This document shows, one piece after another, positions 6,669 through 8,294 of a stretch of 8,294 nucleotides of DNA (positions are counted from its first letter, which is position 1; every line of letters begins with the position of its first letter). The stretch comes from an uncultured Ilumatobacter sp. (GTDB lineage Bacteria; Actinomycetota; Acidimicrobiia; Acidimicrobiales; Ilumatobacteraceae). Where the stretch lies: assembly GCA_937891565.1 (NCBI GenBank), contig CALAHA010000429.1:1-8294 (forward strand). Direction: 5' to 3'. The notes beneath the pieces were generated by a model. That model searched no databases. It saw only the letters and a program-made list of their open reading frames with translations, and was not told where the DNA came from. The position numbers and the translations under genes are program-made.

Positions 6669-6711
6669 GAGCGGTGAAGGCTGACGCCGAGATCAAGCGA
6701 TCTGGACCGAA

Positions 6712-7500
6712 TCAGCCGATTTCGACTTGGGCGAAGGCGATGACGGAGGCGGAGCCGATGAACTGGCTGATCGACTGCTTGTCGTCCTTTGCGTACGGCT
6801 GATCGAGGAGTGCGACGTCTTTGAAGAAACCGCCGATCCGGCCTTCGACGATTTTCTCGAGTGCCGCCTCAGGCTTGCCTTCGTTGCGAGTGATCATGGT
6901 GAGCGTCTCGCGCTCGGCTGCAACGACCTCTGCGGGGACGTCGTCGCGGCTGAGGTACGTCGGGCGAGCAAATGCCACGTGGACGGCAACGTCGTGAGCG
7001 AGCTCCTGCGTGCCATTGGCGATCTCGACGACGACACCGTTGACGCCGCGTCCACCCTGAATGTGCTGGTAGCTACCGAGGATGTTGCCCTCGGCGGCTT
7101 CGATGCGGGCGACCTGGCCGATGCTGATGTTCTCTTTCAGCGTGACCTTGAGTTCTTCGAGATTGGTCTGGCGTTCAGAAATCGCGTCGACACCCTTTTC
7201 CGTCACCAGTGCAACGAGTGCGTCGGCCTCAGCCTTGAACAAGTCGGAACCGGCGCTGAAGTCGGTCTCACATTTGAGCTCAACGATGGCGCCGACGTTG
7301 CCGCTGATTGCCATGCTGACCACGCCCTGAGTGGCATCGCGGTCTTCACGTTTGGCGCTCGCGGCCAGGCCCTTTTCACGGAGCCACTTTTGGGAGGCTT
7401 CCATGTCGCCGTCGTTTTCCTGCAACGCTTTCTTGCAGTCCATCATGCCAGCGCCTGACGCAACGCGGAGCGCCTTGACGTCTTGTGCGGTGAATTCCAT
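6712..7500 (-). CDS. tsf: Translation elongation factor Ts (EF-Ts)
   Basis: EF-Ts is the guanine-nucleotide exchange factor that releases GDP from EF-Tu in the cytoplasm. The product has 262 residues. The N-terminal UBA-like module spans about 1-45 (FTAQDVKALRVASGAGMMDC, then KKAL and KWLREKG). The core contact motif ELKCETDF sits at 74-81, with T79, D80 and F81, which in the E. coli complex insert into EF-Tu. The dimerisation and C-terminal core follow, including AVHVAFARPTYLSRDDVP (172-189) and GKPEAALEKIVEGRIGGFFK (208-227). The segment after TDF (SAGSDLFKAEADAL) diverges from the common VARNxxF form. The ATG lies 6 nt after the rpsB stop, and its GGAAGG site overlaps the rpsB end, so translation is probably coupled to S2. 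A 214-nt gap follows. Confidence 0.97.
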   Translation of the reverse strand: MEFTAQDVKALRVASGAGMMDCKKALQENDGDMEASQKWLREKGLAASAKREDRDATQGVVSMAISGNVGAIVELKCETDFSAGSDLFKAEADALVALVTEKGVDAISERQTNLEELKVTLKENISIGQVARIEAAEGNILGSYQHIQGGRGVNGVVVEIANGTQELAHDVAVHVAFARPTYLSRDDVPAEVVAAERETLTMITRNEGKPEAALEKIVEGRIGGFFKDVALLDQPYAKDDKQSISQFIGSASVIAFAQVEIG

Positions 7501-7506
7501 CTGTGG

Positions 7507-8294
7507 TCAGCCTTCCGTGGTTTCGGCAGGAGTCTCAGCCTGCGCGGCTTCGGCGGCTTCCGCCGGAGCGGCCTCAGCCGGTGCAGGTGCTTCCTCTACA
7601 GGTGCGGCCTCAGCCGGTGCATCTGCGGCAGGGGCGACAGCAGCCGGGGCGTCCTTAGCAGCAGAGAGCTTGGCGTCGCGGGCGGCCTGCTGGGCAGCAG
7701 CGGCATTACGGGCATCGGTCTGAGCTGCTTCGAACGAGGCGACTTCTTCAGGGGTCTTTTCCACAACCGGGGTGGGTGCGGGGTTGCGCTTGTTGGCAAT
7801 AAAGCGACCTTCGGCAACGGCGTCAGCGATGACGCGAGCGAAGAGGCTGTTCGAGCGGATGGCGTCGTCGTTGCCCGGGATCGGGTAGGTGATGACTTCC
7901 GGGTTGACGTTGGTGTCAACGACAGCCACGACCGGAATGCCGAGCTTGCGAGCTTCGGTCACTGCAATGTGCTCTTTGTTCGTGTCGAGCACGAAGATCG
8001 CGTCGGGAGCCTTCTTCAAGCTGCGCATACCACCGAGGTTGCGCTGCAACTTGATCATCTCGCGCTCCAGCAGGAGTGCTTCTTTCTTGATCATGACTTC
8101 GAATTCGCCAGAGGCCTGCATGCGCTCGTACTCGAGCATCTTGTTGACGCGCTTGCTCATTGTTTCGAAGTTCGTCAGCATGCCGCCGAGCCAACGCTCG
8201 TTCACGTAGGGCATGCCGCACTTGTCGGCGTAGCTCTTAATCGGGTCCTGAGCCTGCTTCTTGGTGCCGACGAACAGGATGTTGCCGCCGCCGG
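7507..8294 (-). CDS. rpsB: 30S ribosomal protein S2 (5' end cut by window), with Ala/Glu/Pro-rich C-terminal tail
   Basis: S2 is a small-subunit ribosomal protein assembled late on the back of the 30S head. The frame is open to the window edge, giving 261 full codons. The first visible residues, GGNILFVGTKKQAQDPIK, correspond to about residue 65 of E. coli S2, so roughly 60-65 N-terminal residues are missing. Further family motifs are VNERWLGGMLTNFETM (positions 30-45 of the visible part), the coiled-coil region around LEYERMQASGEFE, LGGMRSLKKAPDAIFVLDTN, EARKLGIPVVAVVDTNVNP and IPGNDDAIRSNSLF. The ATG at 8214 is an internal methionine, not the start. After FIANKR there is a tail of about 92 residues, roughly 40% alanine, with Glu and Pro. 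S2 tails of this kind are known in actinobacteria, and the tail is not part of the conserved fold. tsf follows after 6 nt. Confidence 0.97.
   Translation of the reverse strand, partial: GGGNILFVGTKKQAQDPIKSYADKCGMPYVNERWLGGMLTNFETMSKRVNKMLEYERMQASGEFEVMIKKEALLLEREMIKLQRNLGGMRSLKKAPDAIFVLDTNKEHIAVTEARKLGIPVVAVVDTNVNPEVITYPIPGNDDAIRSNSLFARVIADAVAEGRFIANKRNPAPTPVVEKTPEEVASFEAAQTDARNAAAAQQAARDAKLSAAKDAPAAVAPAADAPAEAAPVEEAPAPAEAAPAEAAEAAQAETPAETTEG
7511..7516 (-). promoter_or_regulatory. Ribosome binding site of tsf, inside the end of rpsB
   Basis: The minus strand reads GGAAGG, then 10 nt including the rpsB TGA, then the tsf ATG. The position, overlapping the last S2 codons, supports coupled expression of S2 and EF-Ts. 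Confidence 0.6.
7568..7621 (-). repeat. 18-bp direct repeat in the rpsB tail (two copies, 36-nt period)
   Basis: The sequence gcggcctcagccggtgca (plus strand) occurs exactly at 7568-7585 and again at 7604-7621. The 36-nt period equals 12 codons, so the repeat preserves the reading frame and gives two APAEAA units in the S2 tail. It probably arose by slippage or local duplication in low-complexity coding DNA. Confidence 0.85.

Larger units (their letters stand above)
6498..6711 (-). other. tsf-pyrH intergenic region with short inverted repeats
   Basis: This 214-nt stretch is the only sizeable non-coding gap in the window. In transcription order after the tsf stop it holds a 5-bp hairpin AGATC/GATCT with a 4-nt loop (6690-6703), a 6-bp hairpin GTTGGC/GCCAAC with loop GGAG (6653-6668), a 5-bp repeat CTGAT/ATCAG (6607-6621), and the AT-rich palindrome TCAATTATTGA (6572-6582). 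It ends with the pyrH ribosome binding site. None of the hairpins is followed by a clean T run, so no classical intrinsic terminator is evident. The AT-rich patch could be part of a pyrH promoter, but I cannot pick out a convincing -35/-10 pair. A separate transcript start for pyrH and partial termination after tsf are plausible inferences. Confidence 0.45.

Noticed and set aside
6439..6696. An 85-codon minus-strand frame spanning the tsf-pyrH gap and the pyrH start, a candidate leader peptide
   Set aside because: It overlaps the start of pyrH in another frame, lacks a clear ribosome binding site and resembles no known protein. The gap is better read as regulatory.
6727..7458. Plus-strand 243-codon frame opposite tsf
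   Set aside because: It mirrors tsf almost exactly. The tsf frame matches EF-Ts along its full length, so this is a shadow.
7510..7785. Low-complexity Ala/Glu/Pro region as a sign of frameshift or sequencing error
   Set aside because: The frame is continuous, ends in a normal stop 6 nt before tsf, and such S2 tails are known in actinobacteria.
7507..8214. ATG at 8214 as the start of rpsB
   Set aside because: The frame continues upstream with conserved S2 sequence (ILFVGTKKQAQ) to the window edge, so this methionine is internal.

Overview
The window is a compact bacterial housekeeping block in which every gene lies on the minus strand, so transcription runs from the right edge to the left edge. 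In that direction the order is rpsB (5' end cut off) - tsf - pyrH - frr - cdsA - dxr - rseP-type M50 protease - ispG (3' end cut off). The protein sequences and the gene order point to an actinobacterium: the dxr - site-2 protease - ispG arrangement and the cdsA position match the layout known in Mycobacterium and Streptomyces. The moderate-to-high GC content and long low-complexity tails suggest a deep branch such as Acidimicrobiia (Ilumatobacter-like). That lower-rank placement is an inference from sequence feel, not from a search.

Right part (6712-8294): ribosomal protein S2 with an Ala/Glu/Pro-rich C-terminal tail, followed after 6 nt by elongation factor Ts. Middle (6498-6711): a 214-nt gap, the only real break in the cluster, containing several short inverted repeats and an AT-rich patch. 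Then come UMP kinase, ribosome recycling factor and CDP-diacylglycerol synthase (3590-6497), separated by 31 and 18 nt. The CDP-diacylglycerol synthase carries an unusually long, low-complexity, acidic N-terminal extension of about 235 residues. Left part (1-3585): dxr follows cdsA by 4 nt, overlaps the protease gene by 4 nt (ATGA), and ispG follows after 67 nt.

Together the genes link translation (S2, EF-Ts, RRF), pyrimidine nucleotide supply (UMP kinase), phospholipid precursor synthesis (CdsA), isoprenoid precursor synthesis by the MEP pathway (Dxr, IspG) and regulated intramembrane proteolysis (M50 protease). CTP derived from the UMP kinase product is a substrate of CdsA. Neither uppS nor rlmN, which some relatives carry inside this block, is present here. 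All seven visible stop codons are TGA and all seven visible starts are ATG.

I found no mobile element, CRISPR array, tRNA or rRNA, toxin-antitoxin pair or defence gene. The window is essentially ordinary core genome. The points worth a second look are the CdsA N-terminal extension, a changed motif in the protease, a small insertion in UMP kinase, and the tsf-pyrH gap. I see no evidence for a previously undescribed system.
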